NCBI GenBank assembly: GCA_003155465.1
Contig: PMCR01000162.1
Location: 1-8,737 of the forward strand
Source of the DNA: Myxococcales bacterium
GTDB lineage: Bacteria > Myxococcota > Polyangia > Fen-1088
DNA: 8,737 nt
Reading direction: 5' to 3'
The position numbers were made by a program, and so were the translations under genes. A model generated the notes under the pieces. That model ran no database searches. It had not been told where the DNA came from and worked only from the letters and a program-made list of their open reading frames with translations. Shown in pieces: positions 1 to 6,641 of the stretch; position 1 is the first letter of the stretch; the number at the start of each line of letters is the position of its first letter.

Positions 1-1007
1 GACGGCCGGCCGCACACGTGCAAGACCCGCACGCGGTCACGAATGACCTTCAGGGTGAACAACTGGCTGTTGTTGCTCTCCAGCGCCTCGCCCGCCAGCA
101 CCGGCGTCTTGATCTCGAAGACGAAGTTGCCCGGTTCCATCGGGGTGTAGTCGAAGCTGACCTTCTCCTGACCCGATTCGCCGCGCAGAAGCACGGCCTT
201 GGCGTCGAGCAGGCGGCCCTCGCGCGCCAGGGTGACCTCGACCTGGCGATCGCTGTAGCCCTTGTGGCGCAATAGCGCTTCCAGTTTGATGGGCGTGCGC
301 ACGAAGGCAAAGTCGTCGGTCAGCACGGCCGCCACCGATAGATCGCGCAACTCGCTTTCCCCGACCAACACGGTGTGCACGGGCGCGTCCAGGGCTTCCA
401 GCGTCCGGCGGGTTTCACCGTCGAGCGGCCCGCGGGCAATGCGCCCGGTGTCGATGCCGTCGGAAATCACGACAACGCCTCCCACGTCGCGGCCCGCCAG
501 GCGCCCGCGCAACTCGGACAGGGCTTCGCCCATGCGGGTGGCTTCGCCCTGCGGCACCGCGTGCAGGGATTCGGGCGTGGCCGTGGCCAGCGCCTCGCCA
601 AAAGAATAGATCTCGACCCGGTGGCCGGCGCGTTCCCATTCCGAGAACAGGGGCGCAGCGTCGGCCACGATTTGGGCGGCGCGCTGGGCGCGGGAGGCAC
701 CGTGGTCGGGCGGCGCCACGCCCATCGAGCGCGAGGCGTCCACCAGTACGGCGACATGGTTGGGCAGAAGGTTGACCTGACCCAGCTCCACACTGGGCTG
801 CAAAGTCACCAACAGGCAACTCCCCACTGCCAGCAGGCGCAGCAGGAAGATCGTGATGGCCCGTCGTCGGCGCGCCTCCAGCCAGAGGGAAACCGCCGAG
901 AAGACGACCGCCAGGCCGGCTGCCGCACAAACCAGAACCAGAGCGGGCCGACCGAGCTGCGCCCCGATGGTCACGCGCCAGTCAGCAAAGACGGAATAGG
1001 GCGTCAA
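1..1007 (-). CDS. Membrane-anchored vWA-domain protein, N-terminal part (partial, C-terminus beyond left edge)
   Basis: The frame is open from a TTG at 1005-1007 to the left edge, giving 335 codons plus two bases. I chose TTG because GGAGAG lies 7 bases upstream; the next candidate, GTG at 972-974, has no purine-rich site. Two hydrophobic helices (about residues 20-43 and 51-69) flank a basic RRRR stretch. A vWA domain follows with a complete-looking metal-ion-dependent adhesion site: D90-A-S92-R-S94, T157, and D183 in the VVISDG motif. Residues about 220-322 look like an Ig-type beta domain, and the visible end reads RVLHVCGRPS. From family memory, membrane vWA proteins of this type continue after CGRPS into a glutamine-amidotransferase-like (class I) fold, here off the window. 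The vWA domain is predicted to sit outside the membrane core, possibly in the periplasm. Substrate and role are unknown. It is divergent from the glycosyltransferase-like gene. Confidence 0.85.
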   Translation of the reverse strand, partial: MTPYSVFADWRVTIGAQLGRPALVLVCAAAGLAVVFSAVSLWLEARRRRAITIFLLRLLAVGSCLLVTLQPSVELGQVNLLPNHVAVLVDASRSMGVAPPDHGASRAQRAAQIVADAAPLFSEWERAGHRVEIYSFGEALATATPESLHAVPQGEATRMGEALSELRGRLAGRDVGGVVVISDGIDTGRIARGPLDGETRRTLEALDAPVHTVLVGESELRDLSVAAVLTDDFAFVRTPIKLEALLRHKGYSDRQVEVTLAREGRLLDAKAVLLRGESGQEKVSFDYTPMEPGNFVFEIKTPVLAGEALESNNSQLFTLKVIRDRVRVLHVCGRP

Positions 1008-1014
1008 GCGGCCG

Positions 1015-1020
1015 CTCTCC
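1015..1020 (-). promoter_or_regulatory. Ribosome binding site deciding the TTG start of the vWA gene
   Basis: On the minus strand GGAGAG is followed by a 7-base spacer (CGGCCGC) and then TTG. This is the best Shine-Dalgarno match near any possible start of this frame, so it supports the TTG over the GTG 33 bases further in. Confidence 0.6.
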
Positions 1021-1125
1021 GTGTGACCGAGCGCACACCGGGACACCGGCCGGGTTTTCTGCCGGCATGCGCGTGGACGCAGAAGAGAGGACCCATGGGA
1101 AGTTGCGGCGTCATTCTGCCACCTT

Positions 1126-1152
1126 GCGAGACACGTGCAGGTTTTGTCTCGC
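1126..1152. promoter_or_regulatory. Perfect 8-bp inverted repeat, candidate operator
   Basis: GCGAGACA (1126-1133) and TGTCTCGC (1145-1152) are exact reverse complements separated by 11 bases. Half-site centres are 19 bases apart, close to two helical turns, as expected for a dimeric repressor or activator. The right arm overlaps the candidate -35 box of the downstream gene. A CACGTG palindrome begins in the left arm. It could instead form an RNA hairpin if transcription starts upstream. Confidence 0.45.
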
Positions 1153-1170
1153 CCCGGAACGGGCTAGACT
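1144..1170 (+). promoter_or_regulatory. Weak sigma70-like promoter for the glycosyltransferase-like gene
   Basis: TTGTCT (1144-1149, 4 of 6 consensus bases) and TAGACT (1165-1170, 4 of 6) are separated by 15 bases, slightly short. The predicted transcription start falls around 1177, only a couple of bases before the ATG at 1179, which would give a leaderless or near-leaderless mRNA. This fits the absence of a Shine-Dalgarno sequence before that ATG. Confidence 0.3.
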
Positions 1171-1178
1171 GCTTCACC

Positions 1179-3512
1179 ATGCCACGCATTGCTCGTCCCT
1201 TGCTGCCGCTTCTGGTTTTCTCCGCTCTTGCCCAGCCGCACGTTTGGGCGCAAGAAAGCGCCTCGCCCATGCCGGCCTGTCCCGCGGGCAATCTGCTGGC
1301 CGGCAAGCTGCCGGTGGCGTGGCAGGAGATCGCGCGCGATCGCAGCCTGCTCACCGACGAGACCCTGGCGACCGAAGGTGCGGTGTGGGACGCGTCCCTT
1401 GCCGCCCTTTTTGAAACCGGCGCCTCCACGGTGACCTGGGATCTGGGCCAGGTGGTCAGCGTGCGTTCGCTGGCGATACAGGCCGACGCCAACGACACCT
1501 ACAACGTTTGGGGATCTCTCGACGGCAAGGAATACAAGGTGATGGGGCAGATTGACCCAGTCACGGGACACGGGTTGCGCATGCGCACCCTTGATGTGGG
1601 CGGCATGGCCGCGCGCTTCTTGCGTGTGGGCGAGGGCAAAGGCGATGGTTTCTACTCGGTCTCCGAGGTCGCGGCCTACTGCCAGACGCCCACGCCATTT
1701 CCGCCCCAAATGAAGGTCGTGGATGCGCCGGCAGCCACGGCTCCCAAGACCTATCTCGACTACTTCAATAACGACGCCAGTGCCCGCTGGGAGATGATCT
1801 TCGCCATGTTGGGCGCAATGCTGCTGTGGTGGGAGCGCCGTCTCGTCGGTCTGGGCATGGCCGCTTTCAAGCTGCGTCTGCGCCGGATCATCCTCGCGAC
1901 GATGGGGGTGCTGGCCTTCTTGACCTTCTTCAACTTCGGCTTCTGGCACTTCCCCAACTTCGTGCACGGCTGGGACACCTTCCACTACTACATCGGCGCA
2001 AAGTACTTCAAAGAGCTGCACTACGAACGCCTGTACGAGTGCGTGGCCACCGCCGATTCCGAAGAGCCGAACCTGCGCCGCCGGGTCGAGCTGCGCAAGA
2101 TGATGAACCTGCGCACCAACGTGGTGGAGAAGACCGACGACATTCTCGCCCATCCCGAGCGCTGCAAGCAGCACTTCACCGACGCGCGCTGGGAATCATT
2201 CAAGAATGATTTGCGCTATTTCCGCACGTTGGAGAACCCGCGCCGGTGGGACGATGCCCAAACCGATCACGGGTTCAATGGCACGCCGGTGTGGGCTATC
2301 TTGGGCACCGCCCTATCCAATCTGGCGCCAGCCAGTCGGCTCGACATCCTCTTACTCGACGCCATCGACGTCGTGCTGATCACGATTATGGCGGGGCTGC
2401 TTTGGTGGGCTTTCGGTTGGCGGACGGTGTCCGTGGCGCTTATCGTGTTTGCCACGAATTTCCCATCACGCTGGTACTGGATCGGCGGCTCGTTCTTGCG
2501 CTGGGACTGGCTCTTCTGGATGGGCGTCGGGGTGTGCTTGATGAAGAAGAACCGACCGTTCTGGGCGGGTGCCGCGATTGCGTACGCCGCGCTCCTGCGC
2601 ATCTTCCCCGGGTTCCTCTTTGCGGCACCGCTGATTGCGCTCGGCTACCACTACGTGAAAACCCGCGAGTGGGATCGCTGCTACCTGCGCCTGATCATGG
2701 GTGGCGCGGTGGCCGTCGCGGTGCTGATCCCCGCCAGTTTCGCGGTAACCGGCAGCCCGCGCATCTACCCGGAGTTCCTCCGCAACACCGCCAAGCACTC
2801 GGAGACTCCCCTGACCAACCACATGGGGTTGCGCACGGTGGTCCATTTCCGCCCAGCCGAAGCGGCCAATCGCATGAACACGCCGGCCATGGTGGATCCG
2901 TGGCTGCGCTGGAAAGAGGCACGCTTGCGGGCGTTCCACGAAAGCCTGCCGCTCTACCTGTCGCTGGTGGCTTGCTACCTGGTGCTGATCGGCCTGGCCA
3001 TTCGCAAGGTCGACCCCTGGGTGACGGTGGCGTTGTCGGCAACCGTGATCTCGTTTGGCTCTGAACTGACTTGCTACTACTACGCCTTTCTCATAATTCC
3101 TGCTTTGCTGTACGCGGTGGTCCCTCGTGCGGGCGAGTGGCTGCTGTGGCTGACGGCGCTGACCCAGTTCTTGGGGTGGGCGCCCATCAATCACATGCCG
3201 AAGTGGCTACAAAGTCTGATGCCAGCCTCGCTCAGGCAGAGTTCGTTCGTCACCAACTTCAGCATGCCCAATGGGCTGGACGAGCAGTACACTTGGATGT
3301 CGGTCGGTACCCTCATCGTCTTCGTGCTGATCGCTCGAGAGTTGATGCTGGCACGCCAGACGGTATGGGTGCCGGCGCCGGGTGACACGGAACCCAGCGA
3401 AGACGCGAAGGCTCTCCCGGCGGGCGCAGTCCTCGCGCCGGTTGCTGCGCGATCGTCTCGTCAGCAGCAAGCGGATTCGCGTGCGCGGACGCGAAAGCGC
3501 AAGCGGCGGTAG
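1179..3512 (+). CDS. Discoidin-like domain fused to a GT87/DUF2029-like polytopic membrane glycosyltransferase
   Basis: The product is 777 aa. The ATG at 1179 is chosen because it gives a clear signal peptide (MPRIARPLLPLLVFSAL, probable cleavage after HVWA). Residues about 55-168 resemble an F5/8 type C (discoidin) fold: TVTWDLGQ, YNVWGSLDGKEYKV, ARFLRV and FYSVSE. About ten or more hydrophobic segments follow (near 204-218, 236-256, 389-412, 461-487, 505-525, 590-610, 630-648, 652-670 and 705-722, among others). HGWDTFHYY (D266) in the first large loop, FNGTPVW, ALLRIFPGFLFAAPL and CYYYAFLIIPAL match the pattern of GT87 (DUF2029) enzymes. These are GT-C fold transferases that use polyprenyl-phosphate sugars on the periplasmic side. 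C288 and C329 in the big loop could pair. The tail is very basic (RTRKRKRR). The likely role is envelope glycan or lipid glycosylation; donor and acceptor are unknown. Membrane nature is sure, GT family likely, discoidin call moderate. Confidence 0.8.
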   Translation: MPRIARPLLPLLVFSALAQPHVWAQESASPMPACPAGNLLAGKLPVAWQEIARDRSLLTDETLATEGAVWDASLAALFETGASTVTWDLGQVVSVRSLAIQADANDTYNVWGSLDGKEYKVMGQIDPVTGHGLRMRTLDVGGMAARFLRVGEGKGDGFYSVSEVAAYCQTPTPFPPQMKVVDAPAATAPKTYLDYFNNDASARWEMIFAMLGAMLLWWERRLVGLGMAAFKLRLRRIILATMGVLAFLTFFNFGFWHFPNFVHGWDTFHYYIGAKYFKELHYERLYECVATADSEEPNLRRRVELRKMMNLRTNVVEKTDDILAHPERCKQHFTDARWESFKNDLRYFRTLENPRRWDDAQTDHGFNGTPVWAILGTALSNLAPASRLDILLLDAIDVVLITIMAGLLWWAFGWRTVSVALIVFATNFPSRWYWIGGSFLRWDWLFWMGVGVCLMKKNRPFWAGAAIAYAALLRIFPGFLFAAPLIALGYHYVKTREWDRCYLRLIMGGAVAVAVLIPASFAVTGSPRIYPEFLRNTAKHSETPLTNHMGLRTVVHFRPAEAANRMNTPAMVDPWLRWKEARLRAFHESLPLYLSLVACYLVLIGLAIRKVDPWVTVALSATVISFGSELTCYYYAFLIIPALLYAVVPRAGEWLLWLTALTQFLGWAPINHMPKWLQSLMPASLRQSSFVTNFSMPNGLDEQYTWMSVGTLIVFVLIARELMLARQTVWVPAPGDTEPSEDAKALPAGAVLAPVAARSSRQQQADSRARTRKRKRR

Positions 3513-3526
3513 AGCGAACTTCACCG

Positions 3527-3550
3527 AAGCCGCGTGCGCCAAGGCGGCTT
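3527..3550. terminator. Stem-loop between convergent genes, possible bidirectional terminator
   Basis: AAGCCGC (3527-3533) pairs exactly with GCGGCTT (3544-3550) around a 10-base loop. It begins 14 bases after the stop of the glycosyltransferase-like gene and lies 19 bases past the stop of the ankyrin gene on the other strand. There is no clear T tract on either side, so termination is an inference from position. Confidence 0.3.
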
Positions 3551-3569
3551 GAGCGAGGGGGAGGTGGGG

Positions 3570-4058
3570 CTAGCTCGCGGTGAAGACCGCCAGGCCCAGC
3601 CGTTCCGCCAGCGCCCGCGGGGTCACGCCTTCGAGGTTCGCCAGATCGTCCCTGGCGCCGCTCTCGCGCAGCAGACCGATGAGGTCGAATTGACCGCAGG
3701 CCGAAAAAACCGCGCGCCACAGGACGGAGCAGCCTTCATCGTCGCGTGCGTTGGGATTGGCACCTTTGGCCAGCAGGAGGCGCGCGATCGCAGGCAAGTA
3801 TTCCTGGGCGGCGAAGTGCAGCGGCGTCCAACCATGCCCGTCAGCCGCGTTCACGTCCGCCCTGGCTTCCAAGAGTAGCCCGATCAAGCCCACGCTGTTG
3901 CCCAGCACCGCCTGGTGCAACGGCGTGCGGCCTTCGTCGTCGCGCACGTTCGGATCGGCGTCTGCGGCCAGCAGCTCGCGCACGCGCACCAGATCGCACA
4001 CGAAAGCCGCCTCGACCATCTGTCGGTTCGTCTCAAGCTTGGTTCTTGCGTATGCCAT
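3570..4058 (-). CDS. Small ankyrin-repeat protein
   Basis: The product is 162 aa, with no signal peptide or membrane segment, so it is probably cytosolic. Four consecutive ankyrin repeats are visible: a divergent cap (about residues 11-42, VRELLAADADPNVRDDE), two canonical repeats (43-75 with GRTPLHQAV; 76-108 with GWTPLHFAAQ and LLLAKGANPN), and a longer fourth (109-143, GCSVLWRAVFSACG). A final half repeat reads GVTPRALAERLGL. The order with a long WRAVF repeat and a closing GVTP helix resembles stand-alone ankyrin proteins often found as immunity proteins in polymorphic toxin loci, but no toxin gene is seen here. The ATG follows GGTGAT by 5 bases. It begins 15 bases after the helicase stop on the same strand, so it is probably translated from the same mRNA. 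A protein-binding role is expected; the partner is unknown. Confidence 0.85.
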   Translation of the reverse strand: MAYARTKLETNRQMVEAAFVCDLVRVRELLAADADPNVRDDEGRTPLHQAVLGNSVGLIGLLLEARADVNAADGHGWTPLHFAAQEYLPAIARLLLAKGANPNARDDEGCSVLWRAVFSACGQFDLIGLLRESGARDDLANLEGVTPRALAERLGLAVFTAS

Positions 4059-4063
4059 GTGGG

Positions 4064-4069
4064 ATCACC
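4064..4069 (-). promoter_or_regulatory. Ribosome binding site of the ankyrin gene
   Basis: GGTGAT lies 5 bases before the ATG, inside the 15-base gap after the helicase stop codon. There is no room for a separate promoter, which supports an operon with the helicase. Confidence 0.4.
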
Positions 4070-4073
4070 GACG

Positions 4074-6377
4074 CTAGAGTGGTTGCAGAAACTTCGCCAT
4101 CACCGTCTTGACGCCCACGCTGGCGAAGCGGACGGTCACCTTGAAATCGTCGCCCACCGACTGCCAGGCGCGCACCTCGCCCACCCCGAACTTTGCGTGT
4201 CTCAGCTTGGCTCCCACGCGTAGGCCCAGCTCGCCCTCCTCTGCGCGCGCCATGCCCGGCTCGTAGTGTCGGGTAATGGTCCCCGACTGGGCCACCGGCG
4301 CCGCCCGGCTGGGCGCTGGCTGGCGCGCCGCCCCCGGCGATCCGCCCCGGCTCCAGCGACCATGCCAGGGGCCCGCACCAGCGGTTTTCTCGTCGTGGTA
4401 CGCGGGCCGCGGCGCGATCACATGGTCGATCACTTCAGCCGGCAGATCACCCAGAAAGCGGCTGGGCGTGCCGCCCAATTGCTGGCCCGACAGCCGGCGC
4501 CAGCGCACGCGGCAAAGATGAAGACGCTTCATGGCGCGGGTGACCGCCACGTAGCAGAGGCGGCGCTCCTCCTGGACCGCCGTATCGTCATCGATGCTGC
4601 GCTGATGGGGAAACACGCCCTCTTCCAGGCCGACCACCAGCACCTCGGGAAACTCCAAGCCCTTGGCCGTGTGCACGGTCATCAGGGCGACCGCGCCTTT
4701 TTCGGGATCGTAGCTGTCCACGTCGGACGCCAGGGTGATGCGTTCCAGGAAGTCAGCCAAAGTGGGCTCCTCGGCCTCGCGCTCGTACTCGCGCATCTGC
4801 CCCACCAACTCCATCAGGTTCTCCAGGCGGCCCTCGGCCTCGACGGTACTCTCGGCCGCGAGCTGATCGCGATAGCCTGAGTCTTCCAGGATTTTTTCCG
4901 CCAGCGCCGCGGGCGGCAGGGCATCCTTGGCCGCACGCAAAGACTGCATCAGCTCGCAGAAGGCGGCCACCTTGTGGCGCGGTCCCTGGCCCAAGATCTC
5001 GGCTTCCCGCACGGCGATTTCCAGGGCTGTGTGCAGCCCGACGCCACGGTCGCGGGCCAGTGCCGAAAGACGATCCACGGTGGTGTTGCCGATTCCGCGC
5101 GCAGGCACATTGATGATACGGGCCAGGCCCACGGCATCGTCGGGATTCTGCAAGACGCGCAGGTACGCGACCAGATCCTTGATCTCGGCCCGGTCATAGA
5201 AGCGCGTGCCGCCTACCACCACGTAGGGCAGGTTGTGCGTGCGCAGGGCTTCTTCCAACACCCGCGACTGCCCGTTGGTGCGGTAGAAGACGGCAAAATC
5301 CCGCGGCGCCGCTCCTTGGTCCAGCCCGGCCTGCACAGTGGACGCGACGTACTCGGCTTCCTCGCGTTCCGTCTCACCCTCGAAAACCACGACCAGATCT
5401 CCGTCTACCGCATCAGTGAAGAGCCGTTTCGGCCGACGTTGGGTGTTGGGCGCAATCACCGCATTCGCCGCCCGCAGGATGTTTCTTGTCGAGCGGTAGT
5501 TCTGCTCCAGCTTGATGACGCCGGCGCCGGGATGGTCACGCTCGAAGTCGAGGATGTTGCGGATGTCGGCCCCCCGCCAGCCGTAGATGGACTGATCCTC
5601 GTCGCCCACCACCGTGATGCTGCGTGTGCGCCGCGAGAGGAACCGCACCAGTCGATATTGCACGCTGTTGGTGTCCTGGAACTCGTCGACCAGAACGTGA
5701 TCGAACCGCTCGGCCAGCGTGGCAGCCACCGAGCTATCGGGGCTGCCCAACCGCAAGGCCCATAGAAGCAGACCACCGAAATCTACCGCGTTGCTCGCAG
5801 CCAGGCGTTCCTCGTAGGTACGGTAGGCCTTGGCGATGACCTGGTCCAGCGGGCCCGGCGCCGCAAAGTCGGCCGCGGTGATTCCTTGGTTTTGCGCGCG
5901 GTCAATGATGGCCACCACCTGCCGCACGGGAAACGTCTTGTCGGAGATGTTCAGATCGTGGAGCACGCGCGCCATCAGGCGGCGCTGATCATCGGCGTCG
6001 TAGATCACGAAATCCTTGCGAATGCCCACTGCTTCGCCGTACAGGCGCAGAAGCCGCGCCGACAGGCCGTGGAAGGTGCCCAACCACATGCCCGGCAGGT
6101 CGCTGCCCTCGTGGCCGAGCAGGCGCGCGACGCGTTCCTTCATCTCGCGCGCGGCCTTGTTGGTGAAGGTCACGGCCAGGATGCGGCGCGGGTCGGTTCC
6201 CTCAGCAATGAAGCGGGCCAACCGACAGGTAATCACGCGGGTCTTGCCCGAGCCCGCCCCGGCGATCACCAGCAGCGGCTCCGACGGATAGGTCACCGCC
6301 TCGACCTGGCGTGGGTTCAACTCGCGGGTCAGGGCTTCCCCCAGGCGCAGCGATAGGCTGGGTAGAGGCTCGGACAT
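4074..6377 (-). CDS. uvrD: UvrD/PcrA-type superfamily 1A DNA helicase
   Basis: The product is a 767-aa ATP-dependent 3'-5' DNA helicase of nucleotide excision repair, replication restart and transcription-coupled repair. All SF1A motifs are intact: Q motif LNPRQVEAV (20-28), Walker A GAGSGKT (40-46), Ia AVTFTNKAAREM (68-79), Ib TFHGL (101-105), II VDEFQDTN (230-237), III VVGDEDQSIYGWRGAD (256-271), IV LEQNYRS (290-296), V VHTAKGLEFPEV (568-579) and VI EERRLCYVAVTRA (603-615). A low-complexity Gly/Pro/Ala linker (about 655-705) leads to a C-terminal Tudor-like domain (718-767, LRVGAKLRHAKFGVGEV), which binds RNA polymerase in PcrA/UvrD. Length is close to PcrA (about 740) and UvrD (720). The ATG at 6375-6377 is chosen for the family N-terminus and the purine-rich GAGGTGGTGG 11 bases upstream. 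The frame is open to an ATG at 6473, but that 32-residue extension looks non-coding and would include the promoter. Probably first gene of an operon with the ankyrin gene. Confidence 0.97.
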   Translation of the reverse strand: MSEPLPSLSLRLGEALTRELNPRQVEAVTYPSEPLLVIAGAGSGKTRVITCRLARFIAEGTDPRRILAVTFTNKAAREMKERVARLLGHEGSDLPGMWLGTFHGLSARLLRLYGEAVGIRKDFVIYDADDQRRLMARVLHDLNISDKTFPVRQVVAIIDRAQNQGITAADFAAPGPLDQVIAKAYRTYEERLAASNAVDFGGLLLWALRLGSPDSSVAATLAERFDHVLVDEFQDTNSVQYRLVRFLSRRTRSITVVGDEDQSIYGWRGADIRNILDFERDHPGAGVIKLEQNYRSTRNILRAANAVIAPNTQRRPKRLFTDAVDGDLVVVFEGETEREEAEYVASTVQAGLDQGAAPRDFAVFYRTNGQSRVLEEALRTHNLPYVVVGGTRFYDRAEIKDLVAYLRVLQNPDDAVGLARIINVPARGIGNTTVDRLSALARDRGVGLHTALEIAVREAEILGQGPRHKVAAFCELMQSLRAAKDALPPAALAEKILEDSGYRDQLAAESTVEAEGRLENLMELVGQMREYEREAEEPTLADFLERITLASDVDSYDPEKGAVALMTVHTAKGLEFPEVLVVGLEEGVFPHQRSIDDDTAVQEERRLCYVAVTRAMKRLHLCRVRWRRLSGQQLGGTPSRFLGDLPAEVIDHVIAPRPAYHDEKTAGAGPWHGRWSRGGSPGAARQPAPSRAAPVAQSGTITRHYEPGMARAEEGELGLRVGAKLRHAKFGVGEVRAWQSVGDDFKVTVRFASVGVKTVMAKFLQPL

Positions 6378-6388
6378 CTCGGGGGTTT

Positions 6389-6406
6389 CCACCACCTCGT
6401 TATATA
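6389..6406 (-). promoter_or_regulatory. uvrD promoter -10 element and ribosome binding site
   Basis: On the minus strand TATATAAC (6399-6406), a rare AT-rich stretch here, gives a good -10 box (TATATA) 23 bases before the chosen ATG. It is followed directly by GAGGTGGTGG (6389-6398), a long Shine-Dalgarno-like run 11 bases before the ATG. No convincing -35 box lies at standard spacing (TTGCAC is about 22 bases away). The arrangement supports starting at 6377 rather than 6473. Confidence 0.45.
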
Positions 6407-6507
6407 GAACATCGTAGGACCGGGAACAGTGCAACCTTGTGGCCGCACGGTGCGACTTCATCCAGAGCGCCACCCGCCGCTTTCCCGGGATTTGGGGATT
6501 TCCCTGC

Positions 6508-6625
6508 GGCCGAGGTCCTCAGCTTCTCCGGACCTGGCCCCGCCAACGCGGCGTCGGCCAACCAGGAGCTGCTGGACAAAGCCGCTTCTCTCGGCCGCAA
6601 GTTGGTCACTGACCTGCAGGACTGA
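6508..6625 (+). pseudogene. Unassigned C-terminal gene remnant
   Basis: The frame ending at TGA 6623-6625 encodes about 39 residues, running from PAAEVLSFSGPGPAN to a predicted amphipathic helix NQELLDKAASLGRKLVTDLQD. Third codon positions are mostly G or C, as in real genes here, which the other frames do not show. The GPGP loop followed by a terminal helix is reminiscent of the end of flavodoxin-fold oxidoreductases, but I cannot assign it. No sensible start or upstream domain exists; the frame runs back into the antisense of uvrD. The alternative is chance coding-like composition. Confidence 0.3.
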
Positions 6626-6641
6626 TGCCTCTGTCAGGCAT
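6625..6641 (+). terminator. Small stem-loop after the first remnant
   Basis: ATGCCT (6625-6630) pairs with AGGCAT (6636-6641) around a 5-base loop CTGTC. It starts on the last base of the remnant's stop codon and is followed by TTGATT. It may be the old terminator of that gene; the stem is short and the T run poor. Confidence 0.25.

Noticed and set aside
1039..1070. GC-rich repeats around CCGGCCGGG-TTTT-CTGCCGGC as a terminator
   Set aside because: The T run is in the loop, not after the stem, and no gene ends nearby.
375..1178. Extension of the discoidin-glycosyltransferase frame 268 codons upstream from an ATG at 375
   Set aside because: It is antisense to the vWA gene, its composition is that of a shadow frame, and a clear signal peptide begins at the ATG at 1179.
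1095..1178. Alternative ATG start at 1095 for the glycosyltransferase-like gene
   Set aside because: The purine run is only 3 bases from the ATG, and the added 28 residues would precede a well-formed signal peptide.
1164..2174. 336-codon minus-strand frame opposite the discoidin-glycosyltransferase gene
   Set aside because: His/Gln/Val-rich shadow of a high-GC gene with no recognisable domain.
2466..3194. 242-codon minus-strand frame opposite the membrane region
   Set aside because: Composition typical of an antisense frame; the plus strand encodes clear transmembrane helices.
4974..5765. 263-codon plus-strand frame opposite the helicase
   Set aside because: The minus strand carries intact helicase motifs throughout; this is its mirror frame.
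6378..6473. 32-residue N-terminal extension of the helicase from an ATG at 6473
   Set aside because: It contains the likely -10 box and ribosome binding site and resembles no UvrD/PcrA N-terminus.
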